Assembly: GCA_022790955.1 (NCBI GenBank) | Contig: JAAVYD010000070.1 | Span: forward strand, 1-53,379 | Direction of reading: 5' to 3' | DNA length: 53,379 nucleotides | Source of the DNA: Bacillota bacterium | Lineage (GTDB): Bacteria; Bacillota; Clostridia; Peptostreptococcales; Anaerovoracaceae | Part shown: positions 8,045-17,693 of the stretch, piece after piece | Position numbering within the stretch: the first letter of the stretch is position 1 | Layout of the letters: the number at the start of each line of letters is the position of its first letter | The notes under the pieces: generated by a model | Databases searched by the model: none | Seen by the model: only the letters and a program-made list of their open reading frames with translations | What the model was told of the DNA's origin: nothing | Position numbers and translations under genes: made by a program

Positions 8045-8614
8045 CTATATATTGCTGTTTTCTATTTCCTTGATCGTTTCTGATAAAATAGCTTCCACAT
8101 CCGCGCCTTCAATGTCAAGATTCATTGCCTTAAAACTTACGACTTCCTTTATACCGTAGAAATTTTCAGCCAGAGCCTTTATATAATCAAATCCATAGTC
8201 TGTTTCATATATGGGACCGCCTGCAGTAGTAATATAGATGAGCTTACTTGCCCTGCACAAACCATGGGGGATGCCTTCTTCAGTATAATTAAAAGCTATG
8301 CCCAAAATATTTATTGCTTCAACATATATTTTAATAAGCGCTGGAAAAGAAAGATCCCAATACGGCGCTGCCATTACAATCACATCTGCTTCTGCAAATT
8401 GCTTCGCATACTTAAACACAGGATCAGAAAAATCTTTATCTGCCAGGCGCGCTTCACGATACTCCAAAGCCTCGCGACTGAGCGGCTTAATATTTTCTAA
8501 TTCTAAATTGAGTTCCTGAACATTCCCGCTAAGTTTTTCGAGCACTTTTCTTGCCAGACGCTCGGTACGAGAATCAGAACGTACGCACGCATTTATAAAT
8601 AATATACTATCCAT
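8045..8614 (-). CDS. NAD(P)H-dependent FMN oxidoreductase, flavodoxin-like fold
   Basis: This 189-residue protein belongs to the flavodoxin_2/azoreductase-type family of cytoplasmic FMN reductases. Motifs: INACVRSDSRTERLA, a phosphate-binding loop near residue 10, then APYWDLSFPALIKIYVE (about residues 82-98) and the flavin-contacting TTAGGPI (about residues 130-136). Such enzymes reduce quinones, azo compounds or nitro groups with NAD(P)H; the natural substrate cannot be told. It is a single gene, 216 bases downstream of the chemoreceptor gene, with a terminator-like inverted repeat between. Confidence 0.8.
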   Translation of the reverse strand: MDSILFINACVRSDSRTERLARKVLEKLSGNVQELNLELENIKPLSREALEYREARLADKDFSDPVFKYAKQFAEADVIVMAAPYWDLSFPALIKIYVEAINILGIAFNYTEEGIPHGLCRASKLIYITTAGGPIYETDYGFDYIKALAENFYGIKEVVSFKAMNLDIEGADVEAILSETIKEIENSNI

Positions 8615-8638
8615 TTTTTACCTCATAATATACAACAA

Positions 8639-8677
8639 GAGCGGCAAAAATCATCATATATTATGATTTTCGCTGCT
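8639..8677 (-). terminator. terminator-like inverted repeat between the chemoreceptor and oxidoreductase genes
   Basis: An imperfect inverted repeat with arms AAAATCAT/ATGATTTT and outer GAGC/GCTC. It probably ends chemoreceptor transcription on the minus strand, but it lacks a strong T run. Confidence 0.4.
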
Positions 8678-8830
8678 CCTGTCTTAACGTATCTTTAAAA
8701 TTCTAATTGATAATATTAAAACATACTTTTACTATCAATAAAATTTTCATACTTAAATAACTTTCAGCTTTTATACCAACATCTTATACTAATGATGTTT
8801 TAACTAATGTATTACTGCCAGTTTTTTATA

Positions 8831-10555
8831 TTAATAATCCATATAATCTGTCATGTAATCTGAAGACATAGTTCCTTCGCTGCCCTCAAGCGTAAACTGT
8901 GAAACAAGCATCTTGAGTATATTCGCCTGGCTGGACAGCTCCTGACTTGTAGCCGCTGACTGCTGCGCAGTAGCTGAATTTGTCTGTACTACACTTGAAA
9001 TCTGATCTACACCCTGAGTAACCTGAAGTATTGAATCTGCCTGCTGCTGAGAAGCCTCTGAAATCTGATCTATAGTAGATACGATTTCCTTTGTGCCTTC
9101 TACTACATCGAGCAGCGTCTGAGCAGTTTCAGTAGCTATTCTGCTTCCGTTTTCAACAGCTTCAACAGAATCTTCGATTAATACAGCTGTATTCTTGGAA
9201 GCCTCTGCCGATTTATTTGCAAGATTACGAACTTCATCAGCTACAACTGCAAAGCCCTTTCCTGCTGCTCCTGCACGCGCAGCTTCTACTGCAGCATTGA
9301 GTGCCAAAATATCTGTCTGGAATGCAATATCTTCTATAGTCTTTATTATCTTGCTGATTTCCTGAGATTTCAGCTTAATATTTTCCATAGCCATAGTCAT
9401 TTCGTGCATCAGTTCATTACTATGCATAATATCCTGTCCTACGCTGTTTGCTTTCTGGCTTCCGATCTTAGTATTTTCTGCGTTGCGCCTTACCTGATCT
9501 GAGATTTCAGCGATAGTAGCTGCCAGTTCTTCTACTGAAGCTGCCTGCTGAGTAGCGCCCTGAGATAAAGCCTGGGCTCCTGAAGATACATGCTCTGAAC
9601 TTACGGATACCTGTTCTGCAGACTGATGAATCTGAGACAGCGCATCGTTCAGCTTGGACTTTATGCTTGCTATCGAACTTACGACAGATTCCAAAGATCC
9701 TACGTAAAGACCTCTGTCTTTGCTCTTCAATGTAAAGTTGCCGCCTGCCATCTGTTCGAGAAGCTCACATTCATCTCCTATAACTTCGCCTAAAACGTTC
9801 TGACTCTTTCTCAATGCATCGCACATATCGCCGAGTTCGTTTTTACTCTCAAATTCAACCGGAACATCAAAATTGCCGTGACTGAACGCAACCAGAGCGT
9901 TTCTAACCTGTTCGGTAGGCGATACGATGCTGTGAATAATGCGTCGAACAATAATTATGATCGCAATAAGCGCTATTATCAGCATAGTACATACAACTAT
10001 TGTAGAAACAATTATTTTCTTATTCAGCGATTCTATTCTTGCTTCTTTTGCTTTGATTAAATCGTCGTAAATTTCCTTAGCAGTTGAAAACATAGTTTCG
10101 AGCGCAGGAGTACATGTATTCTTAATCATACTTACTGCACCCATGGTATCTCCCGCATCGGAAAGAGCTATTATTTCAGGAACTATCTTACGCCAGTCTT
10201 GTACCTGCTTTATGTAATTGTTAATCTCATCTTCGAGCAGACCTATTTTCTGAAGCTGAGCCAGTTTTTCATCAACGTCATCGTTCATCTCATCAATCTT
10301 AGCCTTGAGAGCATCTCTGCTGGAGTCGTCAGAACTGATAACCAACTCTCTGAGATTTCTTGCTGCAATATTAGATTCCAGCCTTACCTGAAGCATAAGT
10401 TTATTTGCTTCAACTTCACCTGCGTTAATATCGGCAAAAATACTGCGCATAGAATTCATGGTTAATACTGCGGAAATTATAATGATAATCGATACTCCGA
10501 CACTTATAGCAAATCCAAACAGCAAACTATTTCTAATTTTCATGTTTTTGAACAT
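8831..10555 (-). CDS. methyl-accepting chemotaxis protein
   Basis: This 574-residue membrane chemoreceptor feeds into CheA/CheW signalling. Layout: N-terminal transmembrane helix (residues 10-32), periplasmic four-helix-bundle ligand domain (about 33-185), second transmembrane helix (about 186-208, [18 protein letters not shown]), HAMP domain (about 210-265), then a long coiled-coil signalling domain. The signalling tip is intact: [18 protein letters not shown] followed by [15 protein letters not shown] (about residues 415-450). The C-terminus (YMTDYMDY) lacks a recognised CheR-tethering pentapeptide. The ligand cannot be predicted. No motility-type promoter was recognised upstream. Confidence 0.93.
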   Translation of the reverse strand: MFKNMKIRNSLLFGFAISVGVSIIIIISAVLTMNSMRSIFADINAGEVEANKLMLQVRLESNIAARNLRELVISSDDSSRDALKAKIDEMNDDVDEKLAQLQKIGLLEDEINNYIKQVQDWRKIVPEIIALSDAGDTMGAVSMIKNTCTPALETMFSTAKEIYDDLIKAKEARIESLNKKIIVSTIVVCTMLIIALIAIIIIVRRIIHSIVSPTEQVRNALVAFSHGNFDVPVEFESKNELGDMCDALRKSQNVLGEVIGDECELLEQMAGGNFTLKSKDRGLYVGSLESVVSSIASIKSKLNDALSQIHQSAEQVSVSSEHVSSGAQALSQGATQQAASVEELAATIAEISDQVRRNAENTKIGSQKANSVGQDIMHSNELMHEMTMAMENIKLKSQEISKIIKTIEDIAFQTDILALNAAVEAARAGAAGKGFAVVADEVRNLANKSAEASKNTAVLIEDSVEAVENGSRIATETAQTLLDVVEGTKEIVSTIDQISEASQQQADSILQVTQGVDQISSVVQTNSATAQQSAATSQELSSQANILKMLVSQFTLEGSEGTMSSDYMTDYMDY

Positions 10556-11571
10556 AACAATAATCCTCTCATCGTTTCTTTATTGCTTATTTTTACTTCT
10601 GAAGCCCTTTATCCAGCATACAAAACAAATTGCTGGAATCTTCAACAGAAAAATTGCATACAGCTGAAATCCTGTACTGATGTGCGTAACAGGCTGCCAA
10701 CAAGTTTCATGCATATTTCCGGATCTGTGATCCTGTAAATTTTACTGCCGAAACATGCAATTCAAGTGCGTACAATTAACCGTATACATAATACGGTCTA
10801 AACATTCATGCAGAAAATTCAAAATCTATAATTTTCTAAATTTTACTGCAAACCTGCACTGTACAATTAAAATATTTAATAAAAACTCATTATTGCACAG
10901 AATAAATCTGAATATAAAAAACCCTTTTAATCACGCTTTTTTCTTCCCGCAAAGTAAATAACATATACTCCTGCTTGTCCATTTTAATTACCTCCTTCCG
11001 CAAAATAAATATGATTTGTTTCTCTTTCTCTGAAATACATTCGGGAAGCGAGCTGTTGTTTTACAAAGGTTTTCGTGAAAATGCTGACTGAACCTAATAA
11101 TTTGCGTCAACCTGCATTGATATAATACATTTAGATTTACTTATAATATTAACTGCAAACGAATTCTGTTTTAATCGTACTTGCCTGCCATTACTTTAAC
11201 CCATAAAACCCCGTTCTTTAAGTATATTTACACTTTAAACAAATGTAATAATTCACGGGTTAGATTATACCATATATTATATATAAAATCAATTTTCAGC
11301 AGACATTCATCCATAATTTCTGATAGGAAAATTTTGTTTTTATCTCTGAAATTATTACGATACTATTAAATTCGCTATTTTTATTTATATCGGCATTTCA
11401 TTAGCATTTATTAAGCTGCAAATATCAAAATCGTATAATATTCTTTATGGCATTTTATGAGAATTAGTCTTCACAATATATAAATTATAAAACGATTAAT
11501 ATTTTGACTTCATATTCAGCCTGATGAGCTTTTTACCTTGTAATAAATTTATATAAATATATGCATTATAT
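10556..11571. other. 1-kb intergenic region, mostly AT-rich, with one possible small ORF
   Basis: Between the chemoreceptor start and the aroE-like stop. Apart from the 30-codon minus-strand ORF at 10890-10982, no gene, RNA or clear terminator was recognised. Confidence 0.6.
10890..10982 (-). CDS. possible small protein (30 aa)
   Basis: A short reading frame (MDKQEYMLFTLREEK...) is preceded by an excellent ribosome binding site, GGAAGGAGG nine bases before the ATG. It is not recognised as any family. The N-terminal half is charged and the C-terminal half hydrophobic (RVFYIQIYSV). The strong ribosome site is the only argument for its being real. Confidence 0.35.
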   Translation of the reverse strand: MDKQEYMLFTLREEKSVIKRVFYIQIYSVQ

Positions 11572-12486
11572 TTATTTTTTATGTTCTTCACTGCCGAATA
11601 CAGCTTTAAACATCACAGTCGTCGGGGCTTCAAGCCCCGTCCAGATTTTAAACGCTATTTTTCCCTGATGAAGCAGCAGACTCTGACCATTTACAATATC
11701 GCATCCTGCTTCTTCCGCTTGTTTAAGAAATTTTGTTTTTCTTGGATTATAAATCACATCCGCAGCCAAAAGCCCGTTATGAATCATGTCCGAATTTATC
11801 GGCGTTTCATTTTCAAAAGGAGGCATACCTATATTAGTGGCATTTATGAGGACGTCGGCTTTTTTTATATACGCTCTCAATTCTTCGTTTAAATGAAGCG
11901 GTACGCAGCAGTCGCATACAAGTTCGTTTAACTTTCTGCAAAGTTCTTCTGCCTTTTCAAACGTTCTGTTAGCAAGATAAATTTTTTTATCGCAAGATGA
12001 AATATTTATTCCGTTTTGTTTTTTATCAGCAGCCGCCTTACGCGAAGCAAGTACCGTCATTATTGCCCGGGAAACACCGCCCGCGCCTGTCACTACAAAG
12101 GCGCTGTCCGCAATATTAACGCCCTTATCAGCTTCAAGCCCTCTCACAAAGCCTTCACCGTCCGTATTGTAACCTTTCAGCCTTCCATCCTCAATCTTAA
12201 CGGTATTCACCGCTCCGATTATCTGCGCCGTCCTGTCTATCTCGTCAAGATACTTTATCACTTCTATTTTATAAGGAATAGTGATCGTAAGCCCTGCAAA
12301 ATTCATCTTTGAAATACCGCGGATCACATCGCTAAAATCATCTTCCTTAATATTCATCGGGAAATAATAATAATCAAGACCAAGCTCGCGAAAAGCCGCG
12401 TTCATCATCGCGGGCGATTTGCTGTGTCCTATATCCGTACCTATAATAGCAGTTAATTTTGTATTAATGTTAATATCTTTTATCAT
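11572..12486 (-). CDS. aroE: shikimate dehydrogenase (or shikimate/quinate dehydrogenase) homologue
   Basis: This 304-residue enzyme of the AroE family carries out NAD(P)-dependent interconversion of 3-dehydroshikimate and shikimate, or of the quinate pair in relatives. Substrate motif GHSKSPAMMN (about residues 20-29), catalytic lysine in TITIPYK (about 68-74), NTDGEGF with the catalytic Asp (about 109-115), nucleotide-binding GAGGVSRAI (about 133-141) and NRTFEKAEEL, a pattern usually associated with NADP binding. It is the last gene of an operon with a carboxylate transporter and a sugar-type dehydrogenase, directly abutting the latter. That suggests a catabolic rather than a biosynthetic role (inference). 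The gene symbol reflects the family only. Confidence 0.85.
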   Translation of the reverse strand: MIKDININTKLTAIIGTDIGHSKSPAMMNAAFRELGLDYYYFPMNIKEDDFSDVIRGISKMNFAGLTITIPYKIEVIKYLDEIDRTAQIIGAVNTVKIEDGRLKGYNTDGEGFVRGLEADKGVNIADSAFVVTGAGGVSRAIMTVLASRKAAADKKQNGINISSCDKKIYLANRTFEKAEELCRKLNELVCDCCVPLHLNEELRAYIKKADVLINATNIGMPPFENETPINSDMIHNGLLAADVIYNPRKTKFLKQAEEAGCDIVNGQSLLLHQGKIAFKIWTGLEAPTTVMFKAVFGSEEHKK

Positions 12487-13260
12487 TTACTTCACCGAAT
12501 ATCCGCCGTCTACGAGAGTCACCGTACCTGTTATATACTCTGACGCCTCGGAAGCAAGAAACACGGCTATGCCTTTCAGATCCTCGGCTGTTCCCCAGCG
12601 TTCCTTAGGAATACGAGCGCACACGCTCTTATATTGCTCAGGATTTTTTGTTTCTATATCCGCCGTAAGTTCAGTTTTCATATAACCGGGCGCAATAGCA
12701 TTAACGTTAACGCCTCTGCCAGCCCATTCGGTAGAGAGAACTTTAGTAAGCTGTGCGACTCCGCCCTTGCTTGCGGTGTACGCGGCGATCATAGACGCTC
12801 CGAAAAACGACGACAAAGATGCAATATTTATAATCCTGCCGTAACCCTGAGCCAGCATGGTCTTTCCCGCAATCTGGGACATAAAAAACAGACCGTTAAG
12901 ATTAATGTCGATGATCTTTTTCCACATATCCTCCGGAAAATCCTCGGCATAACTCCTATACTGAATACCGGCTCCGTTGACAAGTATATCAACCCTGTCT
13001 CCAAGTTTTTCCAGGCACTCGGAGTAAGCCTTTTTCAGGCTGCCGGTATCTGAAACATCGCCGATAACTCCATGCACGGGAGTTTCCGGTCGGCTGAGAG
13101 TTTCCGCCGACTTATACACCTGTTCGTTTATATCGAGCAGTACTATCTCCGCCCCGGCATCCCGAAATCCTTCGGCTATTCCGTAATCGAGTCCGCGAGC
13201 TCCGCCCGTTATTATGGCTTTCCTTCCTTCAAGACTGAATTTCTTCATAAAATCGTTCAT
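12487..13260 (-). CDS. short-chain dehydrogenase/reductase, KduD/gluconate 5-dehydrogenase-like
   Basis: This 257-residue classical SDR oxidises or reduces a hydroxyl or keto group with NAD(P). It has the TGGARGLDYGIA cofactor motif (about residues 18-29), NGAGIQ (about 91-96), catalytic Ser in IASLSS (about 146-151), the YTASKGG catalytic Tyr-x3-Lys (about 161-167), and the C-terminal ITGTVTLVDGGYSVK typical of sugar-acid dehydrogenases. Asp in LLDINEQ after beta-2 suggests NAD preference. It overlaps the tctA stop and abuts the aroE homologue, so it is co-transcribed with the tricarboxylate-type transporter and probably acts on the imported compound. Confidence 0.85.
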   Translation of the reverse strand: MNDFMKKFSLEGRKAIITGGARGLDYGIAEGFRDAGAEIVLLDINEQVYKSAETLSRPETPVHGVIGDVSDTGSLKKAYSECLEKLGDRVDILVNGAGIQYRSYAEDFPEDMWKKIIDINLNGLFFMSQIAGKTMLAQGYGRIINIASLSSFFGASMIAAYTASKGGVAQLTKVLSTEWAGRGVNVNAIAPGYMKTELTADIETKNPEQYKSVCARIPKERWGTAEDLKGIAVFLASEASEYITGTVTLVDGGYSVK

Positions 13261-14792
13261 TATATTTCTCCGTTTCCGTTTGCTTTTGCTTCCGCTTTAG
13301 CTGCTCTCTTTTTTGCACGGAAATCCCTGAATCTCTGATTCTGGGAAACAAGCATAAATACTATTATCAATATTAATATTAATGAAATCGGCGACGTAAA
13401 GCAGTGCAGTATCATGGACGGAATAGTTCCGTCTAAAATTATCGCCCGTCTGAAATTATTTTCTATAAGTTTAGCCAAGATTATTCCCAGCACCGCAGGC
13501 GCGACTGGATAATCGTAGCGTTTCAGGAAATATCCGAATATACCAAAACCTGCCATCCAGAATATGTCGTACAGACTGTTATTGATAGCGTAAACGCCTA
13601 TTACAGAAAGCACTACTATCCCCGGAAGCAGGACTCCGCGCGGTATTTCCACTAACTTTGCAAAAATTTTCACTCCCGTAAGACCGAAAATAAGCAGGAA
13701 TATGTTTGCAAGCGCCAAGGATCCGATTATATAGTAAAAAAGATCCGGCGTGCTCGACATTAGATTCGGACCGGGCTGCATACCGTGTATCGTAAGCGCT
13801 CCTATAAGAATAGCCGTTACGGAATCCCCTGGAATCCCAAGCGTAAGCATAGGTATAAAGGCTCCGCCGATATTGGCATTGTTTGCTGATTCCGGCGCAA
13901 CCAAGCCTTCTATCGCCCCTTCGCCAAAGGGAACTTCCGGTTCCTTAACAGTCCTTTTCGCTTGATCATAAGCTATTAACGCCGCCAGATCGCCTCCCGC
14001 GCCCGGCAGCGCGCCTATAACCGTTCCTACCACCGAAGAACGCAGCGTAAGCGGCAGATGTTTTATTACGTCTTTAAAATCGGGGACGATTTTATCCAGC
14101 TTCTGCTTTATTACAGGCTTATCCTTATCGAGAACCTGAACGAGTACCTCTGATATGCCAAAAAGCCCTATCATGGCGACTATATAATTTATGCCGTTCA
14201 TTAGATATACGTTTCCAAACGTAAATCTCGGCACCGCGCTGATCGCATCGAGTCCTACCATGCCCAGAGTTACACCTATAATCGCTGTTATAAGACCTTT
14301 AGCTACGGATTTTCCGCCCAGGCTTCCCACCATCATAAGCCCCATAAACGCAAGCAGCAGATAATCTCTCGGAGAAAATTTTATAGCGATCTTGGAAAGC
14401 AGCGGCGCGCACACGCCGAGAAATATCACGCCGACAAATCCGCCGATAACGGAAGATATCGTCGTTACGCCGATTGCCTTGCCTGCCAGACCTTTTTTTG
14501 CCAGCGGATACCCGTCGAGAGCGGTAGCCACGGCCGCGGGAGCGCCCGGAATATTCAGCAGAATTGCAGACCTGGAACCGCCGTAAACAACGCCGCAGTA
14601 GATCCCGACCATTATCGCAAGAGCTGTTTCCGATGACCAGCCGTAAGTAAAAGAAACCAGCAGCGAAACCGCCATAGTCGCGGAAAGCCCTGGAATCGCT
14701 CCTATATATATTCCCATAAACGTGCCGAGGGCTATCATCGCCAGACACAGCGGATTTAAAAGAGGCGCAGCAATATATGATAATATTTCCAT
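13260..14792 (-). CDS. tctA: tripartite tricarboxylate transporter, large membrane subunit TctA
   Basis: A 510-residue polytopic membrane protein (about 11-12 hydrophobic segments) that forms the transport channel of a TTT system. The conserved family region GAIPGLSATMAVSLLVSFTYG is near the N-terminus, and GALPGAGGDLAALIAYDQAK and ESANNANIGGAFIPMLTLG lie centrally. The start is taken at the ATG giving MEILSYIAAPL, because AGGAGGTG lies just before it; the in-frame GTG further up lies within that ribosome site. It is 12 bases downstream of tctB. The basic C-terminal tail is rich in Lys, Arg and Ala. Confidence 0.93.
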   Translation of the reverse strand: MEILSYIAAPLLNPLCLAMIALGTFMGIYIGAIPGLSATMAVSLLVSFTYGWSSETALAIMVGIYCGVVYGGSRSAILLNIPGAPAAVATALDGYPLAKKGLAGKAIGVTTISSVIGGFVGVIFLGVCAPLLSKIAIKFSPRDYLLLAFMGLMMVGSLGGKSVAKGLITAIIGVTLGMVGLDAISAVPRFTFGNVYLMNGINYIVAMIGLFGISEVLVQVLDKDKPVIKQKLDKIVPDFKDVIKHLPLTLRSSVVGTVIGALPGAGGDLAALIAYDQAKRTVKEPEVPFGEGAIEGLVAPESANNANIGGAFIPMLTLGIPGDSVTAILIGALTIHGMQPGPNLMSSTPDLFYYIIGSLALANIFLLIFGLTGVKIFAKLVEIPRGVLLPGIVVLSVIGVYAINNSLYDIFWMAGFGIFGYFLKRYDYPVAPAVLGIILAKLIENNFRRAIILDGTIPSMILHCFTSPISLILILIIVFMLVSQNQRFRDFRAKKRAAKAEAKANGNGEI

Positions 14793-14804
14793 TAATAACA
14801 CCTC

Positions 14805-15278
14805 CTACGGAAAAACGACTTTAAATACAAGATTAAATACGACTACTATAAACAACATTACTAACATCGTATAAAAAATATTTTTCACAAACCTGCCTTT
14901 GCTGAGATACGTCATGCTTACCCACAGAAATACAGGGCTTGCTATAACGAACCCGATTCTAAAACTCAGCATTATGCAGTACGCTATAATAAAAACCGTC
15001 ATAATCATTACATCTTTTGAAAAAATATGCCGTGCAACTGCTATAGCCTGTTCTTTCACAGGTCTGCCTGAAATCTCGCTTTTAAATCTGAAATTATTAA
15101 TAATGATAAAAACAGACAGCACTATCATCAGGATTCCGCAGATCAGAGGCATAGTTCCGTAGCCTGAAAGCTCAGGCGCATTTTTATACATCCTGACGGC
15201 CTCTGCAGTAATAAAAATTCCTATGAAAAGCAGGATAACCGGAAATCCTTTTTCACCGGGTTTTGTATTTTTATCCAT
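14805..15278 (-). CDS. tctB: tripartite tricarboxylate transporter, small membrane subunit TctB
   Basis: A 157-residue protein with four predicted transmembrane helices (about residues 14-27, 43-62, 90-106 and 120-150). It matches TctB in size, hydrophobicity and position immediately before tctA. The sequence ends in a long hydrophobic stretch followed by VFKVVFP. It partners TctA in the membrane. TctB proteins are poorly conserved, so the call relies partly on context. Confidence 0.85.
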   Translation of the reverse strand: MDKNTKPGEKGFPVILLFIGIFITAEAVRMYKNAPELSGYGTMPLICGILMIVLSVFIIINNFRFKSEISGRPVKEQAIAVARHIFSKDVMIMTVFIIAYCIMLSFRIGFVIASPVFLWVSMTYLSKGRFVKNIFYTMLVMLFIVVVFNLVFKVVFP

Positions 15279-15784
15279 AGTTTATACCTTTTGTATTTAT
15301 ATTCTGCCGGCAGCGCGCAAAACCGATCTGACAGTTCAGCTCCTGCCCGGTGCATCACAATTTAATTGATATTAATACCTGTAACTTATTATATATTGTA
15401 AACACCAATTTAACATTGATGAATTATTTTCAAATTACTGTTAATTAAAAATCGAGCTGCAGTCTGATAACTTCTTAATACCTGCCTCCCTGAAAACAAT
15501 AAAGCCGCTGCAAAATCAGATTCTATTGCCATGCCAAACAAACGTACATTTACGACATTATCACAGCCTGTCCTTTAGATCCTGCAGCAACTTCATTATC
15601 TAAAATTTACATCAGACCGCTTTTATGTCTGACGTATTTGTTTTTATATTTTGCCGCGATGCCAAATTATTATCATACACGGCTGCCCGGTCAGATACAC
15701 CATCCGCCGGACGTTCATATTCTTTTTCTGCTGTATCGTATTAAACTCCTTTAGAAAAAGCATGATATATTATCTGAATGCTTA
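15279..15784. other. 506-bp gap between tctC and tctB, nothing recognised
   Basis: An unusually long gap inside an otherwise tight operon. A 6-bp hairpin (TCAGAC/GTCTGA, 15612-15632) faces the plus strand and does not look like an operon terminator. No convincing ORF was found on either strand. Confidence 0.5.
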
Positions 15785-16816
15785 TTACTCTAATCCCAGA
15801 TCTGCCGGCGATTTGTCTATTATTCCGGCGCTGTGCAGAGCCTTTGCCGTTGACAGCGTCCAGTCTGAGATATATTTATTGGCTTCTTCGCCTTTCATTC
15901 CCAGCGGCTTTACATTCAGATTCTTTAAAACTTCCTGATACTCGTCGGACTCATAAGCCTGCGTAAAGTAATCGCTCAGCTTAGTAATTATATCTTCAGG
16001 AGTGCCTTCTTTTACGAAAACTCCATAAAACGGACCAAATGGGAAATAAGATGCAAAGTCTGGATATTCTTCCGTGATCGGCTTAACGCCCGGCAATTCC
16101 GTCACAGGTTCGGCAGTAAAAGTAGCCAGAACTTTCACTGTACCGGCTTTATGCGCTTCCATCACCTGAGAACTCTTGATAGTAGTAACGTCTGCCTGTC
16201 CTCCCATAACGGCGCTCAGGCAGTCTGCATCACCGTCTAATGGAAGCTGGTTAAACTCGGCGCCCGTAACAGCGGTAACAAGACCGCATGCCTGCCACTG
16301 AGAACCGCCTTTACCCGTAGCCGCAAACACTAACTTGCCCTGATCTGCCTTAGCAGCCTCTACTACGTCTTTTACGGAATTATAAGGAGAATCTTTACCT
16401 ACCACTATTGATACGTCCTCGCTGCCTATGAGAAGCACCGTTTCAAAATTATCGTATGTAAGTTCGGATGTTCCTAAAATATTATAAAGAGCAGGATTTT
16501 CAGCGCCGAGAAGCAGATTATAACCGTCCGCTGCCGCTCCGTATACGTATTGTGTAGCGATCAGTCCCGTGCTTCCCGCTTTATTCTGAACTACTATGTT
16601 CTTATCCATGAGTTTGTCCGCAGTAGTACAAAGCGGTCTTACAAGGTTATCCGTTCCTCCGCCTTCGCCCCACATTACGATACCGTTAATATTTTTTTCC
16701 GGATATTTTGACGCGTCCGCGCCGCCTGACGAAGATCCTCCGCCCGTATTACCGCAAGCTGCCAGACCAAAACAGAACAGCATAATAATTAATAATAATG
16801 ATAATACCTTTTTCAT
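15785..16816 (-). CDS. tctC: tripartite tricarboxylate transporter substrate-binding lipoprotein TctC
   Basis: A 343-residue extracytoplasmic solute receptor of the TctC/Bug family. A lipoprotein signal (MKKVLSLLLIIMLFCFGLAAC) puts the lipidated Cys at residue 21, followed by a Gly/Ser linker. The Bug-family loop VVQNKAGSTGLIAT (about residues 76-89) and ATGKGGSQWQ (about 165-174) are present. It binds a carboxylate and delivers it to TctA/TctB. As first gene of the operon it is probably made in excess; the long gap after it fits that. The ligand is not deducible from sequence. Confidence 0.93.
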   Translation of the reverse strand: MKKVLSLLLIIMLFCFGLAACGNTGGGSSSGGADASKYPEKNINGIVMWGEGGGTDNLVRPLCTTADKLMDKNIVVQNKAGSTGLIATQYVYGAAADGYNLLLGAENPALYNILGTSELTYDNFETVLLIGSEDVSIVVGKDSPYNSVKDVVEAAKADQGKLVFAATGKGGSQWQACGLVTAVTGAEFNQLPLDGDADCLSAVMGGQADVTTIKSSQVMEAHKAGTVKVLATFTAEPVTELPGVKPITEEYPDFASYFPFGPFYGVFVKEGTPEDIITKLSDYFTQAYESDEYQEVLKNLNVKPLGMKGEEANKYISDWTLSTAKALHSAGIIDKSPADLGLE

Positions 16817-17000
16817 TCTTTATCTCCTTTTAAGTAAAATATTGTCACATGCTGCGCTCAGTATAATTATCGGATTTTCACTGATCCTGACGGAATTAAA
16901 TTCAGCCTAATATTTTCAGCTTCACTTTAACGCCTAACCGCTTTAACGCATACATGTGCTAAAAGCTATTTTACTCCCATGTAATATGATTTTCAAGTAT

Positions 17001-17693
17001 TTATTTTACACAGTATTCTTTGAGATATTTTTCCATTAACCTTTTTATATCATCATCTATAACTATTTTGCCATCCACAGGAGTGTTGTGCAGAGTATCT
17101 ATGACATCTCTTACGTTGACTATCGGATACGTAGGTATTCCGAAATCCTCGTAAAGCTCCTGTATCGCAGTCTTTTCGCCTCTGCCTCTTTCCATTCTGT
17201 CCACAGAAACTATAAGACCTTCAATCTTTACGCCTTCGGTTTCAAGGAGCAGCGGCAGCGTTTCTCTCACAGCTGTGCCCGCTGTTATAACATCCTCTGT
17301 TATCAGGATTTTATCTCCTGCCTGCAGCTTATGACCCACCATATTGCCGCCCTCGCCGTGATCCTTTTTTTCCTTGCGGTTAAAGCAGTAGTTTATGTTA
17401 ATTCCGTATTCTGCGGACAACGCCACTGATGTGGAAACAGCGAGAGGGATACCTTTGTAAGCCGGTCCGAATAAAACATTAATATCTTCCGAAATATTAC
17501 CTGCTTTTATATTATCCGTTATACATGCCGCATAAAATCTGCCGAGCTGCTGCGCCTGCTTTCCGGTTCTATAATTTCCCGTATTAATGAAATACGGCGT
17601 GCTTCGCCCGCTCTTTGTAACAAAATCTCCGAAAGTTAAAACTCCGGATTCTACCATAAATCTTATAAATTCTTCTTTATATATTGAATGCAT
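17001..17693 (-). CDS. pyrE: orotate phosphoribosyltransferase
   Basis: A 230-residue PyrE that converts orotate and PRPP to orotidine 5'-phosphate. The PRPP-binding motif is ILITEDVITAGTAVRE (about residues 129-144). The catalytic-loop lysines lie in NRKEKKDHGEGGNMVG (about 101-116), and LFGPAYKGIPLA is the family start of the core fold. The start overlaps the pyrD stop by 17 bases, and it is the last gene of the pyr cluster. No terminator hairpin was recognised between it and tctC upstream. Confidence 0.95.
   Translation of the reverse strand: MHSIYKEEFIRFMVESGVLTFGDFVTKSGRSTPYFINTGNYRTGKQAQQLGRFYAACITDNIKAGNISEDINVLFGPAYKGIPLAVSTSVALSAEYGININYCFNRKEKKDHGEGGNMVGHKLQAGDKILITEDVITAGTAVRETLPLLLETEGVKIEGLIVSVDRMERGRGEKTAIQELYEDFGIPTYPIVNVRDVIDTLHNTPVDGKIVIDDDIKRLMEKYLKEYCVK

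Noticed and set aside
14299..14748. Arg/Ser/Gly-rich 149-codon frame inside tctA
   Set aside because: It is the shadow of tctA in another frame; composition is biased and no ribosome site is present.
15612..15632. Terminator between tctC and tctB
   Set aside because: The 6-bp hairpin is followed by T-rich sequence only on the plus strand, while the operon runs on the minus strand.
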